A stretch of 64,000 bases of DNA from Chitinophaga varians (GTDB taxonomy: Bacteria > Bacteroidota > Bacteroidia > Chitinophagales > Chitinophagaceae). Numbering within the stretch: position 1 is the stretch's first letter; each line of letters begins with the position of its first letter. The position numbers were made by a program, and so were the translations under genes. The stretch lies in the NCBI RefSeq assembly GCF_012641275.1, contig NZ_JABAIA010000002.1:1054001-1118000 (forward strand), written 5' to 3'. Positions 16,635-25,584 of the stretch are shown in pieces. A model generated the notes under the pieces. The model was given only the letters and a program-made list of their open reading frames with translations. It was not told the origin of the DNA and did no database searches.

Positions 16635-19600
16635 TTAGAATCCGAGGTTCACGCCTACGTTGAACACTCGTTGCACCGGATAGCCGAGACCGTTACCTCC
16701 CATTTCCACGTCCCATAGTTTGAAATTGCTGAAGCTGAGCAGGTTGAAGCCATTGGCATAAAGGCGCAGCTGGCTGAGGCCGTAGCGTTTCAGTCCCCGC
16801 GGCGGGAGGGTATATCCCAGTTCCACGGTCTTAAGCCGGAGGAAGGCGCCGTTGCGCATCCACCAGGTGGAAGTCTGCAGGTTATTGTTTTGATAGCTGT
16901 AGCTGAGGCGTGGCCAGAAGGCATACAGGTCGCGGTTGTTTTCTGACCAGTGGTCGTCGGCGATGACCTGCAGCAGGCCATGCTGGTCCATGGTTGGGGA
17001 TGAGCCGTAGTGGCCGGTGATAAAGGGCGCCATGGCGCCGGGGTTGATGAAGACGGATGAACGGCCGGAGCCCTGGAAGAACGCGCTGATATCGAACGCG
17101 CCGTATCCAAAGGTGAAACCGAAGCCGTAGTTGATTTCTGGTGTAGTGGGATAACCGATGGGCACTCTGTCGAGATCGGTTATCTGGCCGTCGCCGTTGA
17201 TGTCTTTGTATTTGATATCGCCGGCCATGTACTTGCCGTAGTTCTGCCGGGGAGAGTTCAGCACTTCATGTTCATCGACGAAATAACGTTCGGCCACGAG
17301 GCCCCACGTCTGTGCAATAGGATAACCAACGCGGGAGAGGTACTTGTTCTGGTCGGGGTACAGCGGTTCTTCATTGACCAGTATTTTGCTGGTGGCATAA
17401 GTGAAGGTGCCCCTTACCTGCAGCCATGTCTTTTTGCCGAAGTTGCGTTTGTATTCCATCGTCATGTCCACGCCGCGGCCTTCAGCGATGCCGACGTTGG
17501 CTTGCGGGGTGCCATACAGTCCCATGGTAGTGGGGATATAAGCGCGCGACATCAGGATATTGGTGCGGCGCTCATGAAAAAAATCTGCTTCGAGGTGCAG
17601 GTTTTTAAACAGCTCCAGTTCGAAGCCGAGGTTGGTTTTGTAGGCTTTCTCCCAGGTGATGTTTTTGTTTTCATAACGGTTGATACGGACGCCGGGTCTG
17701 CCTTCTGTAAAATTCTCACCGAACGTATAGCCGTTACCGCCACCCAGGTCGATATCAGAGAGATAGAAAAAACGATCATCGTTGTTGCCGATCTGGTCAT
17801 TGCCCACCAGCCCATATGTGGCGCGGAGTTTCAGCCGTGACACGACGGGCAGCAGGCCGGAAAAAAACGCCTCGTTGCTGACGGTCCAGCCGCCGCCGAT
17901 AGACGGGAAGAAGCCCCAACGGTGGTTTCTGTCGAATCTTTCGGAGCCGTTGTAGCCGAAATTAAATTCCATCATGTAGCGGTCGTCATATGCGTAGGTG
18001 AACCTGCCGGATACGCCCTGGTTGCGGCGCGGGAGCGAAGCAATGAGGGAGCCGGCATTGGCGCTCAGCTGGTTGTTGAGGATGGTGATGAGCATACCAT
18101 TGATAGCGTGCCGGTCGTTGATCACTTTATCATAGTTCACTGCTGCTTCCATGTAAGTGAACGTGGTCACCTGCTTGTCGCCGGGACTGTAGTTCAGGTA
18201 TTCCGTGCCCTGTGTTTCGTTGAGCAGGGTGAGGCCACGGAGGCCTTCTTCCGGGTCGATGCTAACGCTGTAGTAGAACGGGTTGAATTTCCGGCTCATG
18301 TTAAAGAAGGAGTACCGTTTGGTATAGGCCATCATTCTGGCTGACAGCCCTTTGGTGATGAAGTTGAAATTCTGCTTCAGTTCCAGCTGTGCGATCAGCG
18401 TGGAAGATGTTTCCTGCTGGAAGCCGGACACCGCGTTGGCGAAGGGGTTGGTATAAAAACTGCCGTCATCGGCTTTCATATTGCCAAAGAGCGGATGTTT
18501 TTCATCGGGCGCGAAGCTGGCGGGGAAGTAGGCGGGGAAGCGCACGGGCGTGGCGCTCATGGCCTGCCGGAATATTTCGCCGCCGCCTCCGATAGGCCCG
18601 TTGTAGTCGGAGAACCTGCCGGAGGTACGGACCACGGCATCGGTAGTGGGAGTGAGTTTTATATTGATGTTCGAGCGTATTTCGTAGTTACGTGTTTTAA
18701 CGTTGCTGTTGAAATTATTATCGTTGATGGTGCGCAGCACGCCGTTATCGATGTTGTAGGTGGCGCCGATATAGTATTGCGCTCTTTCCACGCCGCCGTT
18801 GAGGTTGAGGTTGTAGCGCTGGTTGTTGGTCGTGTTCTTCACCAGTTCATTGATCCAGTTGTTGTTGGGATAAACGTACGGATCATCACCGGCGGCGGTA
18901 TGCGCTATCTGGCTTTGTGTATAAGGCCTGGTGGTGAGCGGTTCCCTGGTGATGACAGCTTCATTGGCCAGTTTCATATAGGTGATGTTGTCTGCCAGTT
19001 TGAAGTTGCGGGTATTGGAAGAGGTGGAGTTCTCAACGCGTACGTTAAACCTTGTCTTGCCCAGCTGGCCTGACTTGGTGGTAACGAGGATAACGCCGTT
19101 GGCTCCCCTGGCGCCGTATAACGAAGAAGCGGTGGCATCTTTCAGGATGGAGAAGCCTGCGATGTCATCCGGCTGGATGCGGGCGAGATCGTTAGGTGTC
19201 ATTTCCATGCCGTCGATGAGGATGAGCGGATCTACCTTGCCGCTACCGAAGGAGGTGATGCCACGGATGAAGAACTCGGCGTTGTCGCGGCCGGGTTCTC
19301 CGCTGCGCTGGAAGGATATCACACCTGCCAGCCTGCCGGCCATCATGGTCGTGAGGTTGCTGGTGGGACCTTTCAGTTCTTTAGGGTTGATGGTGGTGAC
19401 AGCGCCTACCATGCTGGTTTTTTTCTGGGTGCCGTAGGCCACTACGGCCACTTCATTCAGTTTGCTGTCTACCGGGTCCAGGACAGTGGTGATGATGCCG
19501 CTGCGGGCCACCGGTATTTCTTTTTTGTCAAAGCCGATGTACGTGAAGACGAGGACGTCTTTCGTGGGCATGCGCATGGTGAAATTGCCGCCTGCGTCTG

Positions 19601-20099
19601 TCTGTACGCCTTTTTTGGGGTCTGACTTCAGGGTAACGGACACGCCGGGCAGTGACATGCCGCTGCTGTCGGTAACTTTTCCGCGGATAACGATAGTCGA
19701 GTCTGCCACTGCCGGGTTACGTACAGGCGTGGGCGTTTCCTTTTCGCGGATGATAATGGTGGAGCCTACCACCGACCAGCTGAGGGGCAGCTCTTTCATG
19801 GAGGCTTTCAGGGCCTCTTCCAGGGTGGCGTTGGTCACGGTGACGTCTATCCCGTGTGTGCGTTGCAGCATTTGGCGGTCGCCGATAAAACTGCATCCGG
19901 TTTGTTTGCGGATAGACTTCAGCACTTCCAGCAGGGAGGCGTTTTTCTGGTGAAGTGTCACCTGCTGGCCGAAGGCGCCGGCGGTGGCCTGTAAGGTAGC
20001 TGCGATCATCAGGACGAGCGTCAGTTTCATAAACAGCAGAATTGTGGGGGGCAAGCCGGTGGCCTGCATACCCCGTTTGACCTTTTGTTTAAAAAGCAT
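16635..20099 (-). CDS. SusC/RagA TonB-dependent transporter with STN domain, PUL A
   Basis: A 1154-residue SusC-type receptor. A signal anchor region (to about 45) leads to a secretin/TonB N-terminal (STN) domain (47-118, VTLHQKNASLLEVLKSIRKQ), a carboxypeptidase-regulatory-like domain (137-212, IRGKVTDSSGMSLPGVSV), the plug (about 218-345, VAYGTQKKTSMVGAVTT and ILKDATASSLYGARGANGVI) and the barrel. The SusC signature SSLYGARGANGVILVTTK is clear. The STN domain makes it a signalling receptor for the FecR encoded 173 nt upstream. It imports oligosaccharides together with the SusD encoded next. An internal ATG 23 codons in (MKLTLVLM) is a possible alternative start. Confidence 0.94.
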   Translation of the reverse strand: MLFKQKVKRGMQATGLPPTILLFMKLTLVLMIAATLQATAGAFGQQVTLHQKNASLLEVLKSIRKQTGCSFIGDRQMLQRTHGIDVTVTNATLEEALKASMKELPLSWSVVGSTIIIREKETPTPVRNPAVADSTIVIRGKVTDSSGMSLPGVSVTLKSDPKKGVQTDAGGNFTMRMPTKDVLVFTYIGFDKKEIPVARSGIITTVLDPVDSKLNEVAVVAYGTQKKTSMVGAVTTINPKELKGPTSNLTTMMAGRLAGVISFQRSGEPGRDNAEFFIRGITSFGSGKVDPLILIDGMEMTPNDLARIQPDDIAGFSILKDATASSLYGARGANGVILVTTKSGQLGKTRFNVRVENSTSSNTRNFKLADNITYMKLANEAVITREPLTTRPYTQSQIAHTAAGDDPYVYPNNNWINELVKNTTNNQRYNLNLNGGVERAQYYIGATYNIDNGVLRTINDNNFNSNVKTRNYEIRSNINIKLTPTTDAVVRTSGRFSDYNGPIGGGGEIFRQAMSATPVRFPAYFPASFAPDEKHPLFGNMKADDGSFYTNPFANAVSGFQQETSSTLIAQLELKQNFNFITKGLSARMMAYTKRYSFFNMSRKFNPFYYSVSIDPEEGLRGLTLLNETQGTEYLNYSPGDKQVTTFTYMEAAVNYDKVINDRHAINGMLITILNNQLSANAGSLIASLPRRNQGVSGRFTYAYDDRYMMEFNFGYNGSERFDRNHRWGFFPSIGGGWTVSNEAFFSGLLPVVSRLKLRATYGLVGNDQIGNNDDRFFYLSDIDLGGGNGYTFGENFTEGRPGVRINRYENKNITWEKAYKTNLGFELELFKNLHLEADFFHERRTNILMSRAYIPTTMGLYGTPQANVGIAEGRGVDMTMEYKRNFGKKTWLQVRGTFTYATSKILVNEEPLYPDQNKYLSRVGYPIAQTWGLVAERYFVDEHEVLNSPRQNYGKYMAGDIKYKDINGDGQITDLDRVPIGYPTTPEINYGFGFTFGYGAFDISAFFQGSGRSSVFINPGAMAPFITGHYGSSPTMDQHGLLQVIADDHWSENNRDLYAFWPRLSYSYQNNNLQTSTWWMRNGAFLRLKTVELGYTLPPRGLKRYGLSQLRLYANGFNLLSFSNFKLWDVEMGGNGLGYPVQRVFNVGVNLGF

Positions 20100-20176
20100 A
20101 AATTTGGTACGCTTGGTTTAATGTGTTAAGAATTCATTCAGTCCACTGATGAAGGATTAAGACCGGGCAATACTTC

Positions 20177-20203
20177 CCCGGACGCGTTGCGACCGCGTCT
20201 GGG
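20177..20203 (-). promoter_or_regulatory. Stem-loop in the FecR-SusC gap, PUL A
   Basis: The stem CCCGGACGCG/CGCGTCTGGG has a 7-nt loop and one G-T pair, about 77 nt upstream of the susC start. A T5 tract flanks it on the + strand only, so on the transcribed (-) strand it reads as an A-rich run before a stem-loop, not a terminator. It probably lies in the susC leader; a processing or translation-control role is inferred. Confidence 0.5.
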
Positions 20204-20272
20204 TTTTTCTTCGGTTATCCTGTTCTGATGGAATTACATGTTGTTAATTTTGGTTGATACGATATGCTGTTT

Positions 20273-21430
20273 TTACGGTGATACGATAATCTTTCTGTTA
20301 ACCGACCTGAAATGTATGTTTCCTGTGAGCTCCAGTATTTTCAGTACTTCGCTCAGGTTTTCATTCCGTGAAATATCTCCTATAAATGCCTGGTTACTGA
20401 TGTTGCCTTCATATTCCACCTGTATGTCGTACCAGCGTTCCAGTTGCGGCATGATGTCGCGGATGTTGCCGTTGAAAATGAAGCGTCCGTCTTTCCAGGC
20501 CATTTCCTGTTCGGTATCTACGGTACGGAGGGTGAAGGCGTCGCTGCCTTTAGGCAGTACGGACTGCTGACCGGGTGACAGTTGCAGGGTGTTATTACCG
20601 GCGGTGACGGCCACTTTGCCTGTTGCGAGGGTGGTGCGTACCTGGTTTTCTTCCGAGTAGGCGCTGACTGTGAAATGGGTGCCCAGCACGTTGACCTGCA
20701 TGGCGCCTGCTTTTACGATAAAGGGTTTGTTCACCTGTGGCGCCACTTCAAAATATGCTTCACCGCTGATTTCCACCGTACGGGCGTTACCGTTAAACGC
20801 TACCGGAAAGCGGACCGAAGAAGCTGCGTTTAGCCATACCCGTGTGCCATCCTGTAGCAGCAGCCGGTATTGCCCGCCACGCGGGGTGGAAAGGGTATTA
20901 AATACGGTGTTGGCAGTTTGTTGCTGCGGATCGTACTGCAATAGCCCGGCAGCTATTTTCAACACGTGGCTGGGCTTTATGGCCCCTGGCGCGCCGGCGC
21001 TGTCCAGCTCAATGGTGGTGCCATCTGCCAGTTGCAGGGTAGCGCGGCTGCTGCCGGCGGGGATAATGGTTGCCGCAGCCATCAGGGACTGTTTGCGGAA
21101 AGCAGTCTGGTGCCACAGCGCATAGCCGGTGGCGGCCAGCAGAAGGGCCACGCCTGCAGCGAGCGTACGTTTTCTTTTCCACCATGGCAAAAGAACGATC
21201 CGGGCCGGTTGCTGGAGGTCCAGTTCACGCAACATGCGTTCCAGCAGTTCCCGGTTGGCAGGTAGCCATACAGGATGCTGTTCCAGCAACAGGGTATATT
21301 CATCCAGCAGGCTTTGTACTTCCTGTAGTGGTTGTTCGTATATCCATTGCTCAAAGTCCGCATGTTCTTCAGGAGTGGCGGTCCCGGCAGCGTATCTTTT
21401 TACGAAGAGGCCTGCTTCTTCATTGTTCAT
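20273..21430 (-). CDS. FecR-type anti-sigma factor, PUL A
   Basis: A 385-residue FecR-family membrane protein. I chose the ATG at 21430 (MNNEEAGLFVKRYAAGTATPEE) over one at 21451. A cytoplasmic sigma-binding part (1-78) contains ADFEQWIYEQ. One membrane helix follows (about 84-103, TLAAGVALLLAATGYALW). The periplasmic FecR domain (125-225) includes STPRGGQYRLLLQDGTRVWLN and a GEAYFEV motif. A C-terminal DUF4974 STN-contacting region ends the protein (about 300-385, FNGNIRDIMPQLERWYDIQVEY). It would hold its sigma inactive until the SusC STN domain signals. It lies between sigma (164 nt upstream) and susC. Confidence 0.92.
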   Translation of the reverse strand: MNNEEAGLFVKRYAAGTATPEEHADFEQWIYEQPLQEVQSLLDEYTLLLEQHPVWLPANRELLERMLRELDLQQPARIVLLPWWKRKRTLAAGVALLLAATGYALWHQTAFRKQSLMAAATIIPAGSSRATLQLADGTTIELDSAGAPGAIKPSHVLKIAAGLLQYDPQQQTANTVFNTLSTPRGGQYRLLLQDGTRVWLNAASSVRFPVAFNGNARTVEISGEAYFEVAPQVNKPFIVKAGAMQVNVLGTHFTVSAYSEENQVRTTLATGKVAVTAGNNTLQLSPGQQSVLPKGSDAFTLRTVDTEQEMAWKDGRFIFNGNIRDIMPQLERWYDIQVEYEGNISNQAFIGDISRNENLSEVLKILELTGNIHFRSVNRKIIVSP

Positions 21431-21594
21431 AAAGCGACATTTTGGTTGCACAGCTGTTAATAAGACACGCGTCTCCCAAAATAAGACAGGTCAGTTAGAA
21501 AAAAAATTTTTTAATTCTTAGCGAGATACCTAAATCGTATTTAAAGTATGCCCACAAGATAAGTAGGTGGGGTGGACGGATTTTAAGCCGATGG

Positions 21595-22194
21595 TCAGCA
21601 ACAATTGTCGAAGAGTGTCAGGAAAATCAGCAGGGAAGCGGTGATATCGCCGTGTTTCTGCAAATAGTCGCGGATAAAGTCTGAAGCGGCATAGAGGTGT
21701 TGTTTCACCGCGGAAGAAGAGATATGCAGCTGGTCGGCAATTTCGTGCGTATTGAGTCCGCCTTCATGGCTCAGGCGAAATACCTCCTGCCGGCGTTTAG
21801 GCAGTTTGTTGATAGCGTCTTTGGCCAGCTCATAATATTGTTTGTATTGCAGCAGCTCGCCGGCATCGGCGTTTTCGGCGGCATCTTCAGTGGCCATCAG
21901 TTTCTGTACCCGCATCTTCACCTTGGCGCTGCGGAAATAATTGAGCACCTGGTTGCGGGTGACACGGAAGAGGAAACTGCGCATGGAACGGACTTCTCCC
22001 AGGGTCTCCCGTTTCATCCAGATACGGGTAAAAACATTCTGAAGGATATCCTCCGCATCTTCACGGGAACGGATAAAAAGATAAATGTAACGATATAACT
22101 CGCCGGCATGCTGTTCATACAGCAGTACAAAAGACGCCCTGTCGCCCTGGCACAGGCCGGTCATCATTGCAGCATCATCAGGCAGGTTGTTCAT
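21595..22194 (-). CDS. ECF sigma factor (FecI-like), PUL A
   Basis: A 199-residue ECF sigma-70 factor. Region 2 (about 20-92) includes DAEDILQNVFTRIW, the -10 recognition segment. Region 4 (about 128-180) includes LPKRRQEVFRLSHEGGLNTHEIADQLHISSSAVKQHL, a helix-turn-helix. The C-terminus ends in a hydrophobic tail (TASLLIFLTLFDNCC), which recurs in the second sigma of this window. It should direct transcription of PUL A once FecR releases it. No clear promoter box was found upstream. Confidence 0.93.
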   Translation of the reverse strand: MNNLPDDAAMMTGLCQGDRASFVLLYEQHAGELYRYIYLFIRSREDAEDILQNVFTRIWMKRETLGEVRSMRSFLFRVTRNQVLNYFRSAKVKMRVQKLMATEDAAENADAGELLQYKQYYELAKDAINKLPKRRQEVFRLSHEGGLNTHEIADQLHISSSAVKQHLYAASDFIRDYLQKHGDITASLLIFLTLFDNCC

Positions 22195-22291
22195 ATCAGG
22201 TCCATGAAATTACATCATCGCTGTTGGCAGCATTAGCAGCTTTAAGATAGCTAAATCAAATTAATATTCAAATTCAGAAAAATGCCGGAAT

Positions 22292-22476
22292 TCCCAGGGC
22301 TAAAGCCCTGGGCTACAATAAGTGGTTTGCCTGGTTTGCAGCGTACTAAAGTAACGGGAAGCGCTTTCAGCGTGAGAAGCAGCCACCTATACGTGGTTTG
22401 CAGTGTATGAAAAATCAATCACAATGCATTACATCAGAACATCCACAAAATGTAGCCCAGGGCTTTAGCCCTGGGA
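22292..22476. repeat. REP-like inverted pair, 185-bp MITE-like element
   Basis: Two perfect 26-bp inverted copies (22292-22317 and 22451-22476) face each other over 133 nt. Each copy is itself a hairpin, CCCAGGGCT-aa-AGCCCTGGG, followed by GCTACA towards the centre. Inside are two near-identical direct repeats, TGGTTTGCAGCGTA (22332-22345) and TGGTTTGCAGTGTA (22394-22407). A related hairpin with the same GCTAC tail lies at 61809-61832. There is no reading frame inside and no clear target-site duplication. The pair occupies most of the 316-bp gap 22195-22510; nothing else is seen there. Confidence 0.8.
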
Positions 22477-22510
22477 TTGATTGATTATCTTGGCGGCAGA
22501 ATGTTCCGTT

Positions 22511-23671
22511 ATGAAAAAAATATTTCTGCTATTGTTATCATTAGTGGCCCTGCTTCCTGCGTGGGCACAGTTAAAAAGTGAAGCTTTTATTGTCCGCTAT
22601 GGCAACCTGGATAATGCCTGGTACCGGATCAGTGCCCGTAAGCAGGCTACAGTGGCTTTTCTGGGCGGTTCCATTACCAATATGGAAGGCTGGCGCGGCA
22701 GGGTAGGGGATTATCTTGTCCGCACTTATCCGGCCACGGCCTTCACCTTGCTGAATGCCGGTATCCCTTCGCTGGGCAGTCTGCCGCATGCTTTCCGGTT
22801 ACAGCAGGACGTGCTGGACAAAGGCCAGGTGGACCTGCTCTTTGTGGAAGCAGCGGTGAATGACAAGGTGAATGGTACGCCGGCAACGGTGCAGCGCCGG
22901 GCGCTGGAAGGTATTATCCGCCATGCGCTCACGGCTAATCCGCGTATGAATATTGTACTGATGGCTTTCGTGGATGAAGATAAAATGACGGACTACCGCG
23001 CAGGGAAAATACCGGCAGAAGTGGCGCTGCATGAGGAGATGGCCCGACATTACCAACTGCCGTTTGTCAATTTGGCGAAAGAAGTCACCGCCCGTATTGA
23101 TGCAGGCGAATTCTCCTGGAAAGATGATTTTAAAGACCTGCATCCGTCGCCATTTGGACAGGAGATTTATTTCAATACCATCCGGCAGTTGCTGGACAGC
23201 GCGTTCAACAGGCCGGTGCCGGAGAAGTCCGTGGCCGCGAAAATGCCGCGGGCGACGGAGCCGTTCAACTATGCCGGCGGCCACTACGTGGACGTACATA
23301 TGGCCAATCATCTGCAGGGTTTTGTGGTGGATGAATCCTGGAAACCCTCAGACAAGGTGCATACCCGCCCTGGATTTGTACAAGTGCCTATGTTGGTGTC
23401 CGGTACTGCGGAGGCCTCTCTGGAGCTGCCTTTCACCGGCCGTGCGGTGGGCGTGGCGCTGTTGTCAGGCCCCGATGCGGGTATTATCCGGTATAGTATT
23501 GACGGCCAGGCGGAGCAACAGCTGGACACCCGCACACAATGGAGCCGCAGCCTTTATCTGCCATGGTACCTGGTGCTGGGCGACGGGCTGACTACGGGGA
23601 CGCATACACTAAAAATAACGACTACGCCAGGCAGTGTCTGCCGTATTGTTCATTTTCTGGTTAACCGGTGA
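22511..23671 (+). CDS. Secreted SGNH/GDSL hydrolase
   Basis: A 386-residue exported esterase-like protein. The ATG at 22511 gives a clean signal peptide (MKKIFLLLLSLVALLPAWAQ); an in-frame start at 22481 adds ten residues and is unlikely. SGNH blocks: GGSIT (block I, catalytic Ser), AGIPSLGS (block II Gly), AAVNDKVNG (block III Asn) and DLHPSPFGQ (block V Asp and His). The C-terminal 130 residues are a beta-sandwich (TAEASLELPFTGRAVGVALLSG, GDGLTTGTHTLKI) resembling those of bacterial deacetylases. The likely activity is de-esterification of a glycan. The gene stands alone between the REP-like pair and a terminator. Confidence 0.85.
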   Translation: MKKIFLLLLSLVALLPAWAQLKSEAFIVRYGNLDNAWYRISARKQATVAFLGGSITNMEGWRGRVGDYLVRTYPATAFTLLNAGIPSLGSLPHAFRLQQDVLDKGQVDLLFVEAAVNDKVNGTPATVQRRALEGIIRHALTANPRMNIVLMAFVDEDKMTDYRAGKIPAEVALHEEMARHYQLPFVNLAKEVTARIDAGEFSWKDDFKDLHPSPFGQEIYFNTIRQLLDSAFNRPVPEKSVAAKMPRATEPFNYAGGHYVDVHMANHLQGFVVDESWKPSDKVHTRPGFVQVPMLVSGTAEASLELPFTGRAVGVALLSGPDAGIIRYSIDGQAEQQLDTRTQWSRSLYLPWYLVLGDGLTTGTHTLKITTTPGSVCRIVHFLVNR

Positions 23672-23761
23672 AAATTTATATTATTATTCCTTCGGGCACA
23701 CCCCGCTGGCTAATGGGACAAAACACTGCATACCGCGGAAAAAGAGAAATTCAAAGGATAT

Positions 23762-23794
23762 AAAAAACCGCCTTTGGTATGAAGACGGTTTTTT
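23762..23794 (+). terminator. Terminator after the SGNH hydrolase gene
   Basis: The stem AAAAAACCGCCTT/AAGACGGTTTTTT has one mismatch and a 7-nt loop. A and T tracts on both sides allow use from both strands, including the convergent lipoprotein gene. Confidence 0.85.
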
Positions 23795-23813
23795 ATTTTA
23801 ATAACGGTAACGG

Positions 23814-24626
23814 CTATTGGTAATATTCGAAAACGGTTACTTCCGTACCAGGGACCCTTACAAACTGGTAGGTAGCAGTGCTCTTGGTGACTTTATTCTG
23901 AGCATTGTATTCATATATGTAGGAATTGGTAAGGACAGGCTGTCCCGCTTCCGTCCTTGTTGCTGTTAGAATATTGTTGGCATTCATCGCCTCGGGCACA
24001 AGCCTGTCACTTATAGTACCAAACCCGAGTGGCGCTTGCCAGTTAGGTTTGCTGTCGAACGTGTAGGTGTCTGTGTAAGTTGCATAGACAGATTCAACCC
24101 CGTTGTGAAGGCTGTATTTTTTGTAAATCACCTGTGTAACATTGTTGCCCGTCCAAACCAGGGAGTCTGTCTCTCCCAGCTGCCAGGCGCCGGGAAGACC
24201 CCGGTAGGTGAATACTTTCTCGATTTTTCCATTGGCATTGTAACGTGCCGAATCGTAGGCGGGGTATTTCAAATGGACGATCTTCTGAAGTCTGTTGTTA
24301 GCATACACCAGCTGGAGGTTCAGCGCACTGGGGCTGAATATTTTTGATTCATCATAGTCGCTCTGCCAGACTTCCGACAGTACGCCATTGGCATATCTCA
24401 TTGTGTCAATACCTCCACCTACGTCTCTGCCGTCTACCCATCCGTAAGTTACTTTGGATACAGTCTGGTCATTGTTGTATTCAATGCGGCTGGTGTCTGT
24501 TTCGCTGTAGAAGCCTTTCAGCAGCCCGGAAGATGTGGTGAGACCGGCTTGCAGGGGAGTGTTTGTTTTGGAGCAGGCGGTAAACAGCAGTACAACTCCT
24601 GCTAATGCTAATAATTGTTTTTTCAT
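23814..24626 (-). CDS. Lipoprotein, tandem paralog 1
   Basis: A 270-residue lipoprotein (MKKQLLALAGVVLLFTAC, C18). The body is a chain of short beta-hairpins such as SRIEYNNDQTVSKVTYGW, SARYNANGKIEKVFTY and SYIYEYNAQNKVTKSTATY, reminiscent of YD/RHS-like or DUF4595-type units. It ends in GTEVTVFEYYQ. It is clearly paralogous to the gene at 24730-25545: same length, same lipobox, colinear throughout. The function is unknown. The gene is preceded by a terminator for its paralog, so it probably has its own promoter. Confidence 0.75.
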   Translation of the reverse strand: MKKQLLALAGVVLLFTACSKTNTPLQAGLTTSSGLLKGFYSETDTSRIEYNNDQTVSKVTYGWVDGRDVGGGIDTMRYANGVLSEVWQSDYDESKIFSPSALNLQLVYANNRLQKIVHLKYPAYDSARYNANGKIEKVFTYRGLPGAWQLGETDSLVWTGNNVTQVIYKKYSLHNGVESVYATYTDTYTFDSKPNWQAPLGFGTISDRLVPEAMNANNILTATRTEAGQPVLTNSYIYEYNAQNKVTKSTATYQFVRVPGTEVTVFEYYQ

Positions 24627-24684
24627 GGGTTGTTAATTTATCTGGATGTTAATTTATCAAGTGGTTTTTCATACTGCACCAAAA

Positions 24685-24711
24685 AGCCGTAGACTGATGC
24701 TACGGCTCTTT
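24685..24711 (-). terminator. Terminator after paralog 2
   Basis: A perfect 8-bp stem AGCCGTAG/CTACGGCT with a 7-nt loop. A5 precedes and CTTTT follows, so the (-) strand reads a T tract after the stem, directly downstream of the lipoprotein gene ending at 24730. Confidence 0.8.
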
Positions 24712-24729
24712 TGTTGATGGTGATCTTAA

Positions 24730-25545
24730 TTATTTATAGTATTCAAAAACTGATACCTCTGTACCGGCACGTTGGTCAAACACATAGGTAGCTGTTCTTT
24801 TGATGACTTTGTTTTTCTCGTATTCGTAGGCATACGTATTGGTACGGTCTGCCTGTCCTTCCTGCGTTCTTGTATGTGTCAGGATGTTGTTGGCGTTGAG
24901 CGCTTCGGGGGCAAAACCGCCTTCCATGCCGGCTGCTCCGATAGGCCCCTGCCAGTTTGGTTTGTCGTTAAACGTGTAGGTGTCCGTATAGGTAGAGCTA
25001 AGCACCTCAACTCCATCCTGCAAATAGAAGCTCTCGTGTATTACCTTGGTAATGTTGTTACCTGTCCACACGATGGAGTCTGTGCTGTTTTTATAGATAT
25101 TGGGTTTCATGCCACCGATACTGAATACTTTCTCAATTTTTCCGCTGGCATTATAACGTGCGGAATCATAGTACAGGTAGTCGTTGGTTTTGGCCGGATT
25201 GATGATCTTTTGGATCTTGTTGTCAACATATACAAATTGGGCAACCAGTTCGTTCGGTCCAAATACTTTTGATTCCGCGTAAGTGGTTTCCCAGATTTCA
25301 GATACTCTGTTGTTAGCGTATTTCACGGTGGTGATACCGCCGCCAACATCTGTGCCATCGATCCATCCGTAGGATATTTTGGATACGGTTTTGTCGTTGT
25401 TGTATTCAATGCGGCTGGTGTCTGTTACGCTGTACATGCCTTTCAGCAGGCCGGTGAGTGGGTTTTCAGCAGGTGCATCATCTTTTTTGGAACAGGCTGC
25501 AAACAATACGGCGATGCCCGCCAGTGCGAGTAATTGTTTTTTCAT
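24730..25545 (-). CDS. Lipoprotein, tandem paralog 2
   Basis: A 271-residue lipoprotein (MKKQLLALAGIAVLFAAC, C18, followed by SKKDD). It shares the whole architecture of paralog 1, including LLKGMYSVTDTSRIEYNND, YDSARYNASGKIEKVF and KPNWQGPIG, and ends in GTEVSVFEYYK. The leader AGGTTGTTATG motif just upstream of the start codon (on the + strand) is repeated 100 bp further on before a remnant third copy. The role is unknown; a surface binding or structural protein made of hairpin repeats is inferred. Confidence 0.75.
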   Translation of the reverse strand: MKKQLLALAGIAVLFAACSKKDDAPAENPLTGLLKGMYSVTDTSRIEYNNDKTVSKISYGWIDGTDVGGGITTVKYANNRVSEIWETTYAESKVFGPNELVAQFVYVDNKIQKIINPAKTNDYLYYDSARYNASGKIEKVFSIGGMKPNIYKNSTDSIVWTGNNITKVIHESFYLQDGVEVLSSTYTDTYTFNDKPNWQGPIGAAGMEGGFAPEALNANNILTHTRTQEGQADRTNTYAYEYEKNKVIKRTATYVFDQRAGTEVSVFEYYK

Positions 25546-25584
25546 AGGTTGTTATGTATGTGATTTGATAATTGAATAGTTCGC

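Noticed and set aside
20177..20208. Hairpin with T5 read as an intrinsic terminator after fecR
   Set aside because: The T tract follows the stem only on the plus strand, whereas the flanking genes are transcribed from the minus strand.
22292..22317. Strong hairpin read as a terminator for the PUL A sigma or the SGNH gene
   Set aside because: It has no T tract on either strand, is repeated in inverted form 133 nt away and lies upstream of both genes.
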